This document shows positions 15,779 to 24,244 of a stretch of DNA of 64,000 nt, piece by piece. The translations under genes were made by a program, and so were the position numbers. The stretch is from UBA6100 sp049658145 (GTDB lineage Bacteria; Actinomycetota; Coriobacteriia; Anaerosomatales; Anaerosomataceae), in assembly GCA_049658145.1 (NCBI GenBank), contig JBASOJ010000044.1, forward strand, positions 1 through 64,000, read 5' to 3'. Position 1 is the stretch's first letter; the number at the start of each line of letters is the position of its first letter. Under the pieces are notes generated by a model that was given only the letters and a program-made list of their open reading frames with translations, ran no database searches and was not told the origin of the DNA.

Positions 15779-17244
15779 GCACGTGGACCGCGCTTCTCCC
15801 AATCGCTCTCGCCTTCGTCGGTTCGGTGCTCGCCCTCGCTGCCGATGCAGTCGGGCAGCGCCGCGCGGCGGTGTCGGTGTCGGCCATCGTCCTCTTCGGT
15901 GCCGCAGTGGCGGCCGGCTGGATGGCCGTCAACCAGGACATCACCACGCTGTCAGAGATTCCTCTGGCGGTCGGGCGCGGCTACTCGGCCATAACGGCTG
16001 TCGTGTTCTTCGTTGCCGCGATCGCGCTCGTCGGGGCGTACCGTAGCCTCGAGGATGTGCCGTCCGGCGGGCAGGTGGCGGCTCTCGTAGCGCTGCTCGC
16101 GGTATCCTCCGCGGTGATGGCTACCGCCCTCGACCTGCTGCTCATCATCATCGCGCTCGAGGGGATCGCCATGACGAGCTACGCGCTCGTCTCGGTCACG
16201 CGTGACCGGCGTGCAGACGAGGCGGCGATGAAGTACTTCGTGCAGGGCGCGGTAGCAACCGGCTTTGCGCTGTACGCGCTGTCGCTCATCTTCGGCCTGT
16301 TCGGTGGTAACCTCGGCCTCGCCGACATCGCTTCCGGTGTCTCCACAGGTGGGCGACCGGCACTTCTCGCGATGGCGCTCTTGATCGCGACGTACGCTTT
16401 CAAGCTGAGCGCCTTCCCCTTCCACTCGTGGGCGCCGGATGCATACGAGACGACGCGCCCCTCCGTGGCCGCCTTCATGGCCACGGCTCCGAAGCTTGCG
16501 ATCCTGGGTTCACTGATGCTGGTTCTGCCGCTGGTGGGCTTCTCCGCCGAGCAGTTCGGTCCCTCAGGCTTCTTCCTCTTGGCCGTATTGGCAGTGGCAT
16601 CGGTGGTGTTCGGCAACTTCGCGGGCCTGAAGCAGTCCTCGTTCACGCGCATGCTCGCGTATTCGGGCATCGCGCAGGTCGGGTACGCGCTTGTGGGTGC
16701 AGCGGCGATGTTCCTCATGCCGTTGGGCGAGCGTGGAGCCTACTCGGTCATCGCTGCCGGCACCGCCTACGCGCTCGCCGCAGCCGGGGCCTTCATGGCG
16801 GCGCAGGCGGTTCGCTCCGCGATACCGTCGTGGGACGGCTCGATTTCGGGACTCTCCGGGCTCGGGCGCACCAGGCCGGTGCTCGCGGCCGCACTCGCCG
16901 TCATGCTGCTCTCGCTCACCGGGATCCCGCTCACCGCTGGCTTCTGGGGCAAGTTCCTCGTGTTCAGCGATGCGGTTGCTGCCGGACATGCATGGCTTGC
17001 TGTGGTCGGCATGATCGGCTCCGTTGTCTCCTTCGGGTACTACGGCAACGTCATGCGGGCGATGTACCTGGACGAACCGGTGAAGCTGCCGGCGGTGTCC
17101 GTAGGTGCCGAGAAGTCGACCGGGACGGCTGACCAGGTGGCCGAGTTCACCGTGGTCGTGCTCGCGGTCATCGTCCTCGCGCTCGGGACCCTGCCGTTCC
17201 TGCTTGGTTTCGACTTCCTTGGTGGTGTTTTCGCAGTCCTCTAG
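15775..17244 (+). CDS. nuoN: NADH-quinone oxidoreductase subunit N
   Basis: 489 aa from GTG 15775 with GGGAGGTG upstream and a 4-nt overlap with nuoM. NuoN-type core: LIIIALEGIAMTSYALV (pumping Glu), KLSAFPFHSWAPDAYETTRPSVAAFMAT (in two parts) and GLKQSSFTRMLAYSGIAQVGY. Last gene of the operon. A 14-bp hairpin follows 18 nt after the stop. Confidence 0.97.
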   Translation: MSTWTALLPIALAFVGSVLALAADAVGQRRAAVSVSAIVLFGAAVAAGWMAVNQDITTLSEIPLAVGRGYSAITAVVFFVAAIALVGAYRSLEDVPSGGQVAALVALLAVSSAVMATALDLLLIIIALEGIAMTSYALVSVTRDRRADEAAMKYFVQGAVATGFALYALSLIFGLFGGNLGLADIASGVSTGGRPALLAMALLIATYAFKLSAFPFHSWAPDAYETTRPSVAAFMATAPKLAILGSLMLVLPLVGFSAEQFGPSGFFLLAVLAVASVVFGNFAGLKQSSFTRMLAYSGIAQVGYALVGAAAMFLMPLGERGAYSVIAAGTAYALAAAGAFMAAQAVRSAIPSWDGSISGLSGLGRTRPVLAAALAVMLLSLTGIPLTAGFWGKFLVFSDAVAAGHAWLAVVGMIGSVVSFGYYGNVMRAMYLDEPVKLPAVSVGAEKSTGTADQVAEFTVVVLAVIVLALGTLPFLLGFDFLGGVFAVL

Positions 17245-17262
17245 CACGATCCCGCTCTGATG

Positions 17263-17295
17263 CGGTGGCGTCGGCTCTGGCAGCCGGCGCCACCG
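17263..17295 (+). terminator. Terminator hairpin of the nuo operon
   Basis: CGGTGGCG-T-CGGCT (17263-17276) pairs with AGCCG-G-CGCCACCG (17282-17295) around a 5-nt loop, one wobble pair, 18 nt after the nuoN stop. Only two T residues follow, so termination may need other factors. Confidence 0.7.
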
Positions 17296-17590
17296 TTCGC
17301 ATATGGCGGTTCCGTGCAGGAGTCGCCAGAAGGACTTCTTCGCGCTCACGGACGCCAGCGTCTATCGCGTGACCGACTACGCGTTGGTCGCATCGCCGCC
17401 GTATCTCGCCATTGCGCGCGAAGGTCCGACGGCCATCTTCCCGGTCGAGGGGCAAGAGTCCATCGTTTCCGGTTGTATGTCGCGCCTGCCTGGGAATAGA
17501 ACCTGACTTAGCCGGATCAGGAACCACATTCTCCGGCGTACAACGCATCGATCAGGAACAACGTCTCGGGCGGCAGGTGCTGCTCGACGA
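17296..17590. other. Gene-poor stretch after nuo; unassigned short frame
   Basis: A plus-strand frame at about 17303-17506 encodes a peptide containing KDFFALTDASVYRVTDYALV and AIFPVEG. It has protein-like composition but no recognisable start signal or family. It may be the relic of a gene disrupted by the transposase remnant next to it. Confidence 0.3.
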
Positions 17591-17596
17591 TCCGGC

Positions 17597-17880
17597 GGTG
17601 GTAGGCGCCAATCACCTCCTTGGCACAGATGTGAGGTTCTGTCCTGAGAACATCGCCGCATCCGCCACGACGGTGATGTCTTTGAGTCCGTGCCGCTCCG
17701 AGAACGACTTGAGCACCGGAACGATGGTCATGGTCTCGACGCGGTTGCCCTCGAAGCTTCGTAGCTCCAAGGGAAAGCCGTATGTGTCGACGAACAGCCC
17801 CGAGTGTGATCTGCGGCTCGAGCCTGCGTTCCTTGGAGAGTCCAGGTTTGCGGTATTCGTCCTCACTTTGGATCTGGATT
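17597..17880 (-). pseudogene. IS1634-type (IS4 superfamily) transposase remnant, frameshifted
   Basis: Read leftwards, one frame gives DEYRKPGLSKERRLEPQITLG and, after a one-base shift, the next gives GLFVDTYGFPLELRSFEGN, VETMTIVPVLKSF and ITVVADAAMFSGQNL. Together these form the central catalytic region of IS1634-family transposases (the G-x-P-L-x-x-x-x-F-G-N and V-V-A-D-A segments). The N-terminal and C-terminal parts are missing and at least one more frame break follows. No terminal inverted repeats were found, so this is a dead fragment. Confidence 0.75.
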
Positions 17881-18013
17881 CGGGCTCTTGGCCTGCGGTT
17901 GCTCCTGACAGAGATCGATGGATTCACGCGGGGCGGAGCTGGCCGCGGCGCGGGCGGGGAGCGCCGATGCTCTACGAATCGAACGAGGTCTGACCGGCGT
18001 TCTCGCGCCATAC

Positions 18014-18045
18014 GAAGGGCCGGTCTCATTTGAGACCGGCCCTTC
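18014..18045 (-). terminator. Terminator hairpin downstream of the 18.1-kb membrane gene
   Basis: GAAGGGCCGGTCTCA (18014-18028) and its exact complement (18031-18045) form a near-continuous palindrome 25 nt beyond the stop of the minus-strand membrane protein gene. No U tract is present on either side. It may serve both strands. Confidence 0.6.
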
Positions 18046-18069
18046 GTTGAGCGTATGGATCATGAGGCC

Positions 18070-18651
18070 TTAGTTCGCGAGTGGGCTCCGTGCCGCGAAC
18101 GCGAACGCGAGCTGCGGGGGGAGCGCAGTGGCGAGTTCGTACGCCTCCTGCTGGCGCCGTGCGGCCCAGAAGAGCACCGAGGCGGTGAGCATCGGACCGA
18201 TCAGCGTGACGGTGAGGACAGCCCACACTTGCGGAGCGAAGCCGTAGACGGTCCCCCATGCCAGCACGCCGAAAGAGGCGAGCAGGAGTCCCACTGCGGT
18301 GAGCCGCTCCCAGTACCAGCCGATCACGAGCGTGGCGAGCGATGCGCCGAGCGGGATCAACGCGGCGAGAATCGCTTGTCCGGCCCCAGCCGACCGCAGC
18401 GTGTACATGTCCAAGAAGGTGGCCACGGACCAGAACACGCTGCCGAAGATGACGAACGCCCTGGCGACTCCGCGCCTCAGCGCGATCCGCGACGTGGTCT
18501 CCTCGGCGTTCAGCGCCTTCTCGGTCTCATGCTTGCGGGAGTCGATGAGGTCATAGGTGACCATCCCGATGAGGAACGGCACGCCGAGAACGACGGCGAC
18601 TGACGCCACGACGATCACCAGCATCACGAATAGCACGACTGCGAGTTCCAT
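18070..18651 (-). CDS. Unknown multi-pass membrane protein
   Basis: 193 aa from ATG 18651, chosen because GGAGGC lies just upstream; the frame is open for 30 more codons without good start context. A hydrophobic N-terminal helix (MELAVVLFVMLVIVVASVAVV) precedes YDLIDSRKHETEKALNAEE, a charged segment, then three or four further helices (about residues 50-175). No family is recognised. It lies downstream of, and on the same strand as, the two-component genes but is separated from the kinase by about 150 nt, so it may be transcribed separately. Confidence 0.6.
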   Translation of the reverse strand: MELAVVLFVMLVIVVASVAVVLGVPFLIGMVTYDLIDSRKHETEKALNAEETTSRIALRRGVARAFVIFGSVFWSVATFLDMYTLRSAGAGQAILAALIPLGASLATLVIGWYWERLTAVGLLLASFGVLAWGTVYGFAPQVWAVLTVTLIGPMLTASVLFWAARRQQEAYELATALPPQLAFAFAARSPLAN

Positions 18652-18799
18652 TGTCCTACTGCCTCCTTGCGTCAAGCGGGGTGTTGTCTCCGCGTCTTCA
18701 AGAAGGAGTGTCACCCGGGAGGCGGGGGAGCGGGTTCGCACGCGGTTTCCGTACTATTAGCGTTTGGTGAGCCGCGCGGCCGATCCAGCGCATGCCCGT

Positions 18800-20563
18800 T
18801 CAGACGGCCGAGAGGTCGAAACCGAACGTCGCTCCCTGGCCCGGCTCCGAGCGGACCTCGATCGTGGACCCGTGTGCCTCCACGATCTCCTTCGCGATCG
18901 CTAGGCCGAGGCCGGTCCCCCCGCCGCTGCCGCGGGAGGAATCGCCCCGGTAGAACCGCTCGAAGACCCTGCCGATGGCATCTGGAGGGATGCCCGGGCC
19001 CCCGTCGGACACTTCAAATCGTATCCGCCCGTCACGCCTGCGCGCGCTGAGTTGGATCGTGCCGCCCTCAGGGGTGTGGCGCAGTGCGTTATCGGTGAAC
19101 CCCATCAGGACCTGCACGATGCGGTCCCGGTCCGCCAGCACGCACGCGTCCTCATCCTCGATGTTCACCTCAAGCGCCACACCCTGATGCGCCGCGAGCG
19201 CACGCATCACCGCGGCGACATCTCCGACGATGTCGACGACGCGATGCGGTGCGGACTCGAGCGTGAGCGTCCCCGCTTCGAGCCGCGCGAGCGTGAGCAG
19301 CTCGGACACCAGCCGACCGAGGCGGTCGGCCTCGAGCTGCATGGTGTGGATGAAGTCGTCCCGCACGTCGGGACGGTCCTTTGCGCCGTCGTCCAGCAGC
19401 TCGAGCATGCCTTTCACGGCTGCGATGGGCGTACGCAGCTCGTGGCTGGCATCGGCGACGAAGCGCCGCTGCGCCGCCTCCGCGCGGTGCTGATCGGTGA
19501 TGTCGAACAGAAGCAGCACCGCGCCGTCCACGGCACCGTCGGCCGCGATCATGGGCGTGCAGTGCAGGCGCACGACGCGGTCGCCCAGAGGTGCGGTGGA
19601 CACGATCATCGACCCCTGGAGTCCGCTGTTGACCGCATCGATCACCGCGATCTCGTTTGTGAGCTCCTGCAGCGTTTCGGGCGGCGTACCGGCGGCAGGG
19701 ATGCCGAGCAGCCGGGAGGCCTCGGCGTTCACCACACGCGTGGCCCCGGATGCGTCGACGGCGATCACGCCCTCGGCCATGGCCTCGATCACCACGGCGA
19801 TCTGGCGGCGGCTCTCCTGAAGCTCGGAGAACATCTCACCCAGTGTGACCGCCATGACGTTGTACGACTCGGCAAGCGTGCGCACCTCGTCAGGCACGAA
19901 GGTCGCGACGAGTCGCTGGTCGAAGTCACCGCCGGCGATGGCGACGGCGGCATCAGACATCTGCCGGATGCGTCGGCTCATCAGCTCGGAGAATCCGAAC
20001 CCGAGGAGGCCGGCCACGGCCAGAGAGATCCAGAAGGTGACCCACAGACGGTCGCGGACCGACCGCAGGATCGTGGCCGAGGGGCCTGCGTCACTGGCGG
20101 TGATCACCACGCCCTCGATCTCGCCTGCCGGGGAGTGGATCGGCCGGGACGCCACCACCCAACCTTCGGCCCGCAGATCGCTCGAAACGAAGCCCGACTC
20201 GTCGCTCATGGCGCGGAGCAGGGCCGATTCGAGCACGGGCTCCGTGGGTTCGGTGTCGTACGCGCTCTCCAGCAGCTCGCCCTCGGGGTCGTACACCCAG
20301 ATCCCGCCGCCGTAGATGCCACGGTAGTCGGCCACGACCTCCCGTACCCGCGCGGTGCCGTTGATGCCGAGGGGCAGCTCCGCCTCCAGGCGCTGTGCGA
20401 AGGCTGAGGCGTTGCGCAACTCGGCGGTCTCGACCATGCGCGTGAGCGTCGCCTTGAGACCCGCCGAGAGCGACCCCGACAATATGAGAATGGCGACGAC
20501 GATCACCGCGACGAACAGCTCGGTCTGCCAGACCCGGAGGGAGCCCCAGCGATGGGTGGCCAT
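18800..20563 (-). CDS. Membrane sensor histidine kinase (PhoR/VicK-like)
   Basis: 587 aa. Layout: membrane helix at residues 15-38, extracytoplasmic sensor of about 130 residues, second helix at 172-192, HAMP about 193-245, PAS about 252-355, dimerisation and phosphorylation helix with ASHELRTPI (His374), and an ATPase domain with FTDNALRHTP (Asn492), SDGGPGIP (519-526) and GTGLGLAIAKE (549-559). It senses an unknown signal outside the membrane and phosphorylates the response regulator encoded 4 nt upstream. The pair is divergent from the multiheme cytochrome cluster, a likely target. Confidence 0.93.
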   Translation of the reverse strand: MATHRWGSLRVWQTELFVAVIVVAILILSGSLSAGLKATLTRMVETAELRNASAFAQRLEAELPLGINGTARVREVVADYRGIYGGGIWVYDPEGELLESAYDTEPTEPVLESALLRAMSDESGFVSSDLRAEGWVVASRPIHSPAGEIEGVVITASDAGPSATILRSVRDRLWVTFWISLAVAGLLGFGFSELMSRRIRQMSDAAVAIAGGDFDQRLVATFVPDEVRTLAESYNVMAVTLGEMFSELQESRRQIAVVIEAMAEGVIAVDASGATRVVNAEASRLLGIPAAGTPPETLQELTNEIAVIDAVNSGLQGSMIVSTAPLGDRVVRLHCTPMIAADGAVDGAVLLLFDITDQHRAEAAQRRFVADASHELRTPIAAVKGMLELLDDGAKDRPDVRDDFIHTMQLEADRLGRLVSELLTLARLEAGTLTLESAPHRVVDIVGDVAAVMRALAAHQGVALEVNIEDEDACVLADRDRIVQVLMGFTDNALRHTPEGGTIQLSARRRDGRIRFEVSDGGPGIPPDAIGRVFERFYRGDSSRGSGGGTGLGLAIAKEIVEAHGSTIEVRSEPGQGATFGFDLSAV

Positions 20564-20567
20564 GGCC

Positions 20568-21242
20568 CTACGGCTCTCGTAGGCGATAGCCGTACCCGCG
20601 CACCGTCAGAAGATAGGCCGGGTTCTTCTGGTCGGCCTCGATCTTCTCGCGGATGTTGTGGATGTGGACGTCCACCGCCCGCTCATCGCCTACGGGGCTC
20701 TCGTCCCACAGCGCGGCCAGAATGGCCTGGCGCGAGAACGCCTTGCCGGGATGACGCGCGAGGTGCAGCAGTATGGTGAACTCCGAGGTGGTGAGCGGTA
20801 TCGTCTGCCCGGCGACCTTGACCTGCCGTGACTCCGTGTCGATCTCGAGATCGCCGACGATGATCCGCTCGGGTGGCGTGCCGTCCACGCGCCTGAGGAT
20901 CGCCTTCACCCTGCTCACGAGCTCACGCGGCGAGAAGGGCTTGGTCACGTAGTCGTCCGCGCCGAACTCCAGGCCGAGGATGCGGTCGACCTCGTCCCCG
21001 CGGGCCGACAGCATGATGATGGGCACGCCCGATGTCGCCCGCAGGTCTCGCGCGATGTCCAGACCCGACTTTCCGGGCAGCATGACATCGAGCACCAGCA
21101 GGTCCGGCTTCACCTCGGCGATCAGGAACTGCGCACCTTCGCCGTCCTGCGCAAGGTGGACCTCGTAGCCGGCCTCGGTCAATGCGTATTCCACGATCTT
21201 GCGGATGGGCTCCTCGTCGTCGACGACCAGGATCTTCTTCAC
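20568..21242 (-). CDS. OmpR/PhoB-family response regulator
   Basis: 224 aa from GTG 21242, preceded by AGGAG; the longer frame upstream lacks a better start. The receiver domain has Asp8-Asp9, phosphoacceptor Asp52 (LLVLDVMLPG), Ser/Thr and Lys102-region (YVTKPFSP). The C-terminal winged helix carries LTTSEFTILLHLARHPGKAFSR and VDVHIHNIREKIE, ending in VRGYGYRL. It is the partner of the kinase gene that begins 4 nt after its stop. Tandem repeats upstream may be its binding site. Confidence 0.95.
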   Translation of the reverse strand: MKKILVVDDEEPIRKIVEYALTEAGYEVHLAQDGEGAQFLIAEVKPDLLVLDVMLPGKSGLDIARDLRATSGVPIIMLSARGDEVDRILGLEFGADDYVTKPFSPRELVSRVKAILRRVDGTPPERIIVGDLEIDTESRQVKVAGQTIPLTTSEFTILLHLARHPGKAFSRQAILAALWDESPVGDERAVDVHIHNIREKIEADQKNPAYLLTVRGYGYRLREP

Positions 21243-21309
21243 GGGTATAGCACTCCTTGGATGCATGCCACCGTCGCCGACAAGGATAGCCCCGGTGACG
21301 CGAAACGCC

Positions 21310-21373
21310 GCTAACACAACGCTAACACTACGCCAATGACGAACAAATCGGCGCCGGTGGGGACGCTGTTAGC
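21310..21373. promoter_or_regulatory. Candidate response-regulator operator in the divergent promoter region
   Basis: GCTAACAC occurs at 21310-21317 and again at 21321-21328, exactly 11 bp apart (one helical turn), the arrangement typical of OmpR/PhoB-family sites. An inverted GTTAGC lies at 21368-21373. All lie between the response-regulator start (21242) and the first cytochrome start (21413), so they could control both directions. No good -10/-35 pair could be assigned. Confidence 0.5.
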
Positions 21374-21412
21374 GTCGGGACGATCAGAGCGACTCCGACG
21401 ACCAAGGGTGGT

Positions 21413-22081
21413 GTGACGCTCATCGAAACGCGACGCGCTCGATCGTTGTTGTTCGGATGTCTGGTCGTTACGCTCCTCCTCGCCTGGACAGGCAGCGCCT
21501 CCGGCGGGCAGGCATCGACAGGGGAGGCGGCCTTCTATCCATGCGATCGCTGCCACCCGGTCACGGTGAGCGAGGACGGGCAGCCCTCACACCCCCTTCC
21601 GATCGGACTCAAGAAGCACGAGATCACACTCGAGGTCCACGACGTGCTCGGCACCGACGATGAAGCGTGCCTGGCATGCCACGATGATCCGTCGCACAAC
21701 CCGGGCATGCTCCGGTTGCCTGACGGCGAGCTGGTCGAGATCACCGGACAGATCTCCAGGGTGTGCCAGACGTGCCACTCCACGAAGTACCGCGAGTGGG
21801 AGCAGGGGATCCACGGCAAGAACGCGCCGAAGTGCACTGCCGCAGGCTGTCACGACCCCCACACCCCGTCCTGGATCTACATCGCCCCCCTGCCGCCGTT
21901 TGCGGGCACGGGACTGCAGGTGCGCGCCGTATCAGCACGCGAGCCGTTCAAACCGTACGCGGGACCGCCCCCGTTCACGCCCGTGTTCACGCCCACCTGG
22001 CTGATCATCGTCGCAAGCATCGGGGCCGTGGTGGTCGCGCTTCTTATCGGATACCTGCTGCAGGGAAGGGTCAAGCGATGA
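21413..22081 (+). CDS. Membrane-anchored tetraheme cytochrome c
   Basis: 222 aa from GTG 21413 with AAGGGTGG upstream. N-terminal signal helix (residues 10-29), then heme sites CDRCH (44-48), CLACH (86-90), CQTCH (118-122) and a CX4CH site CTAAGCH (141-147). A proline-rich linker leads to a C-terminal membrane helix (195-216) and a basic tail. This topology places the hemes outside the membrane with a C-terminal anchor, as in NrfB/NrfC-associated or quinol-oxidising cytochromes. First gene of the cytochrome cluster; its stop overlaps the ferredoxin start by 4 nt. Confidence 0.85.
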   Translation: MTLIETRRARSLLFGCLVVTLLLAWTGSASGGQASTGEAAFYPCDRCHPVTVSEDGQPSHPLPIGLKKHEITLEVHDVLGTDDEACLACHDDPSHNPGMLRLPDGELVEITGQISRVCQTCHSTKYREWEQGIHGKNAPKCTAAGCHDPHTPSWIYIAPLPPFAGTGLQVRAVSAREPFKPYAGPPPFTPVFTPTWLIIVASIGAVVVALLIGYLLQGRVKR

Positions 22082-22983
22082 ACGAGGGCGATAGATTCCC
22101 TGGCTCAGGTGTGCCCGCCGAGCTGCCACCCGGATGCACGCTCTCGCGTCGCACGTTCCTCGAAGGTATCGGCGCCACAGCCGGTCTTTTGGCCGCGGGC
22201 ACCCTGCCTGCGGTGATCTCGGCCGTGGCACCGGCGGCCGCAGTGGGTACGGGTGGCGAGACGGACGACCCGCTCGCCGAGATCATCGAGGGTGACGGCA
22301 CCGTCAACTATCCCGGCAAGCCCGTCAGCTACGCCGAGCCTGCCGGCGACCAGAAGTGGGCCATGGTCATCGACGTGAAGGCATGCATCGGCTGCCGCAA
22401 GTGCGTCTACGCCTGTGTGAAGGAGAACAACATCGGCCGGGACGCCGGATTCACCTACATCCGCGTGCTGGAGATGGAGCCAGGCGAGGTCGATGTGGAG
22501 CACGCGAACGAGGACTACACCGAGGGAGGGCGCGCCGACAAGTGGTACATGCCGGTGCAGTGCATGCAGTGCGCCAAGCCCACGTGCGTATTTGGATGTC
22601 CGGTCAAGGCCACCTGGAAGGAGCCTGACGGGATCGTCACGATCGAGTACGACAAGTGCATCGCCTGCAGGAACTGCATCGTCACATGCCCGTACGGTGC
22701 GCGGCATTTCAACTGGAAGGAACCCGACGTTCCCGAAGACGAGCGGAATCCTCAGGTGCCGCTCCAGGAGAAGGCGGGCGTCGTCGAGAAGTGCACGTTC
22801 TGCATCCAGCGCACCCGCGCCGGCGGCATACCCGCCTGCGTGGAGGCGTGTCCCGTCGGTGCACGTACCTTCGGCGATTTGAACGACCCCGAGAGCGCCG
22901 TGTCCATCCTGCTCAAGACACGCCGGGTCTGGCGCCTAAAAGAAGAGTACGGGACCGAGCCGATGATCTGGTATGTGGGCTGA
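22078..22983 (+). CDS. Tat-exported four-cluster ferredoxin subunit (NrfC/HybA/DmsB type)
   Basis: 301 aa from ATG 22078 (ATGA overlap). A twin-arginine signal SRRTFL (residues 23-28) and hydrophobic stretch GATAGLLAAGTLPAVISAV indicate export folded. Sixteen cysteines form four [4Fe-4S] motifs: 103/106/109/113, 162/165/170/174, 194/197/200/204 and 239/242/254/258. Such subunits wire a quinone-reactive NrfD protein to a periplasmic redox partner. No molybdopterin catalytic subunit is encoded nearby, so the partner is probably the multiheme cytochromes. Confidence 0.93.
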   Translation: MNEGDRFPGSGVPAELPPGCTLSRRTFLEGIGATAGLLAAGTLPAVISAVAPAAAVGTGGETDDPLAEIIEGDGTVNYPGKPVSYAEPAGDQKWAMVIDVKACIGCRKCVYACVKENNIGRDAGFTYIRVLEMEPGEVDVEHANEDYTEGGRADKWYMPVQCMQCAKPTCVFGCPVKATWKEPDGIVTIEYDKCIACRNCIVTCPYGARHFNWKEPDVPEDERNPQVPLQEKAGVVEKCTFCIQRTRAGGIPACVEACPVGARTFGDLNDPESAVSILLKTRRVWRLKEEYGTEPMIWYVG

Positions 22984-22989
22984 TGTGCG

Positions 22990-24237
22990 ATGACTGAGAA
23001 GACGACACAGCCCGGCATCAAGCGGGTACTGGGAATCGACCTCAAGGTGGGCGCACTGCGCACCGCCGGTCCGCGCTACTGGGCGTTCGTATCGCTCCTG
23101 CTGACCGTCATCGGCGTGGGAGTGATGGCATGGGCGGCAGCGCTCGACAATGGCGGCGTGGTCATGGCCATGCGCGATGACTACCCATGGGGACTGTGGT
23201 TCACCAACTACATGTACTACGTCGGCCTGTCCGCTGGAGGCCTTGTCGTGTACGCGAGCGTGCACCTCTTCGGCGCCAAGCAGTTCAAGCCGTTGTCGCG
23301 CCTGGCCGTGCTGCAGGCGGGCGTGCTCGTCATGCTCGCGCTCCTCGGGATCCTCACCGACATGGAGAGGCCGTGGCGCGCGGTATGGATGATGCTCACG
23401 CCCAATCCCTCCTCGCCGTTCGTGTACACCGGCAGCGCGGCCGCCATCTACATGGTCATCTGCTTCGTGGACCTCTGGGTGCTGATCACCGGGAAGGGCG
23501 GTGAGAAGCTGGCGTACCGGATGACGCTGATAGCGCTGCCACTCGCCATCTACCTCCACACCACCACCGCGTTCGTGCTTGCGCTCAACAAGTCGCGCGA
23601 GCTATGGAACTCGGCGGTGATGGTGCCGATATTCCTGACCTCGGCCACGGCCTCGGGGATCGCGCTGCTGCTCATCTGCGCGTACCTTATGCAGCGTCTC
23701 GGTGTGATGCGCTTCAAGTCCTCGATGTTCCGCAGCCTCTCGACGCTGCTCGCAACGGTCATCGTGACCGACCTGTTCCTGCTGCTCGTCGAGATCATGA
23801 CAGTGTTCTGGCCGACCTCGGCCAAGCCCGGTCACGTGGATCGCTTCGCGCTGTTCTTCACGGGCGACTACGCATTCACGTTCCTGCCGGTACTCATCCT
23901 GGGGGTAGGCGCCTTCGCGCTTCTCGCCGGCCGCAAGACGCGGCATATCCCGGCCGTGCAGATCACCGCCTCGGCGATGTATGTCGTCGCCATCTTCATG
24001 AAGCGCTACTCGCTGATGGCGATGGGCTTCGCCGTCGACCCGCTCGGTGCACACGCGGCTCCCTATATGCCGAGCCTTGCCGAGGTCCTGATCGCCCTCG
24101 GCCTCCTCGGTATCGGCGTGCTGCTGGTCACCCTCGCCGCCAAGCTGTTGCCGCTTGCGGTGCCCGAAGACGCGGACGTTGATGCAAGAGCACACGCACC
24201 CGCACGGCTGGATTCCGCGACGGTCGAGGCGGGGTGA
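22990..24237 (+). CDS. nrfD: NrfD/PsrC-family quinone-interacting membrane protein
   Basis: 415 aa, ten or so membrane helices. NrfD landmarks: WGLWFTNYMYYVGLSAGGLVVYA near helix 2, LTDMERPWRAVWMM after helix 3, and MTVFWPTSAKPGHVDRF in the middle (quoted in parts). It lacks hemes and exchanges electrons between the quinone pool and the adjacent Fe-S subunit. At 415 aa it is longer than short PsrC/NrfD proteins (about 320) and closer to the HybB/DsrP/ActC-like long forms. The gene follows the ferredoxin by 6 nt. Confidence 0.9.
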   Translation: MTEKTTQPGIKRVLGIDLKVGALRTAGPRYWAFVSLLLTVIGVGVMAWAAALDNGGVVMAMRDDYPWGLWFTNYMYYVGLSAGGLVVYASVHLFGAKQFKPLSRLAVLQAGVLVMLALLGILTDMERPWRAVWMMLTPNPSSPFVYTGSAAAIYMVICFVDLWVLITGKGGEKLAYRMTLIALPLAIYLHTTTAFVLALNKSRELWNSAVMVPIFLTSATASGIALLLICAYLMQRLGVMRFKSSMFRSLSTLLATVIVTDLFLLLVEIMTVFWPTSAKPGHVDRFALFFTGDYAFTFLPVLILGVGAFALLAGRKTRHIPAVQITASAMYVVAIFMKRYSLMAMGFAVDPLGAHAAPYMPSLAEVLIALGLLGIGVLLVTLAAKLLPLAVPEDADVDARAHAPARLDSATVEAG

Positions 24238-24244
24238 CCCGTCG

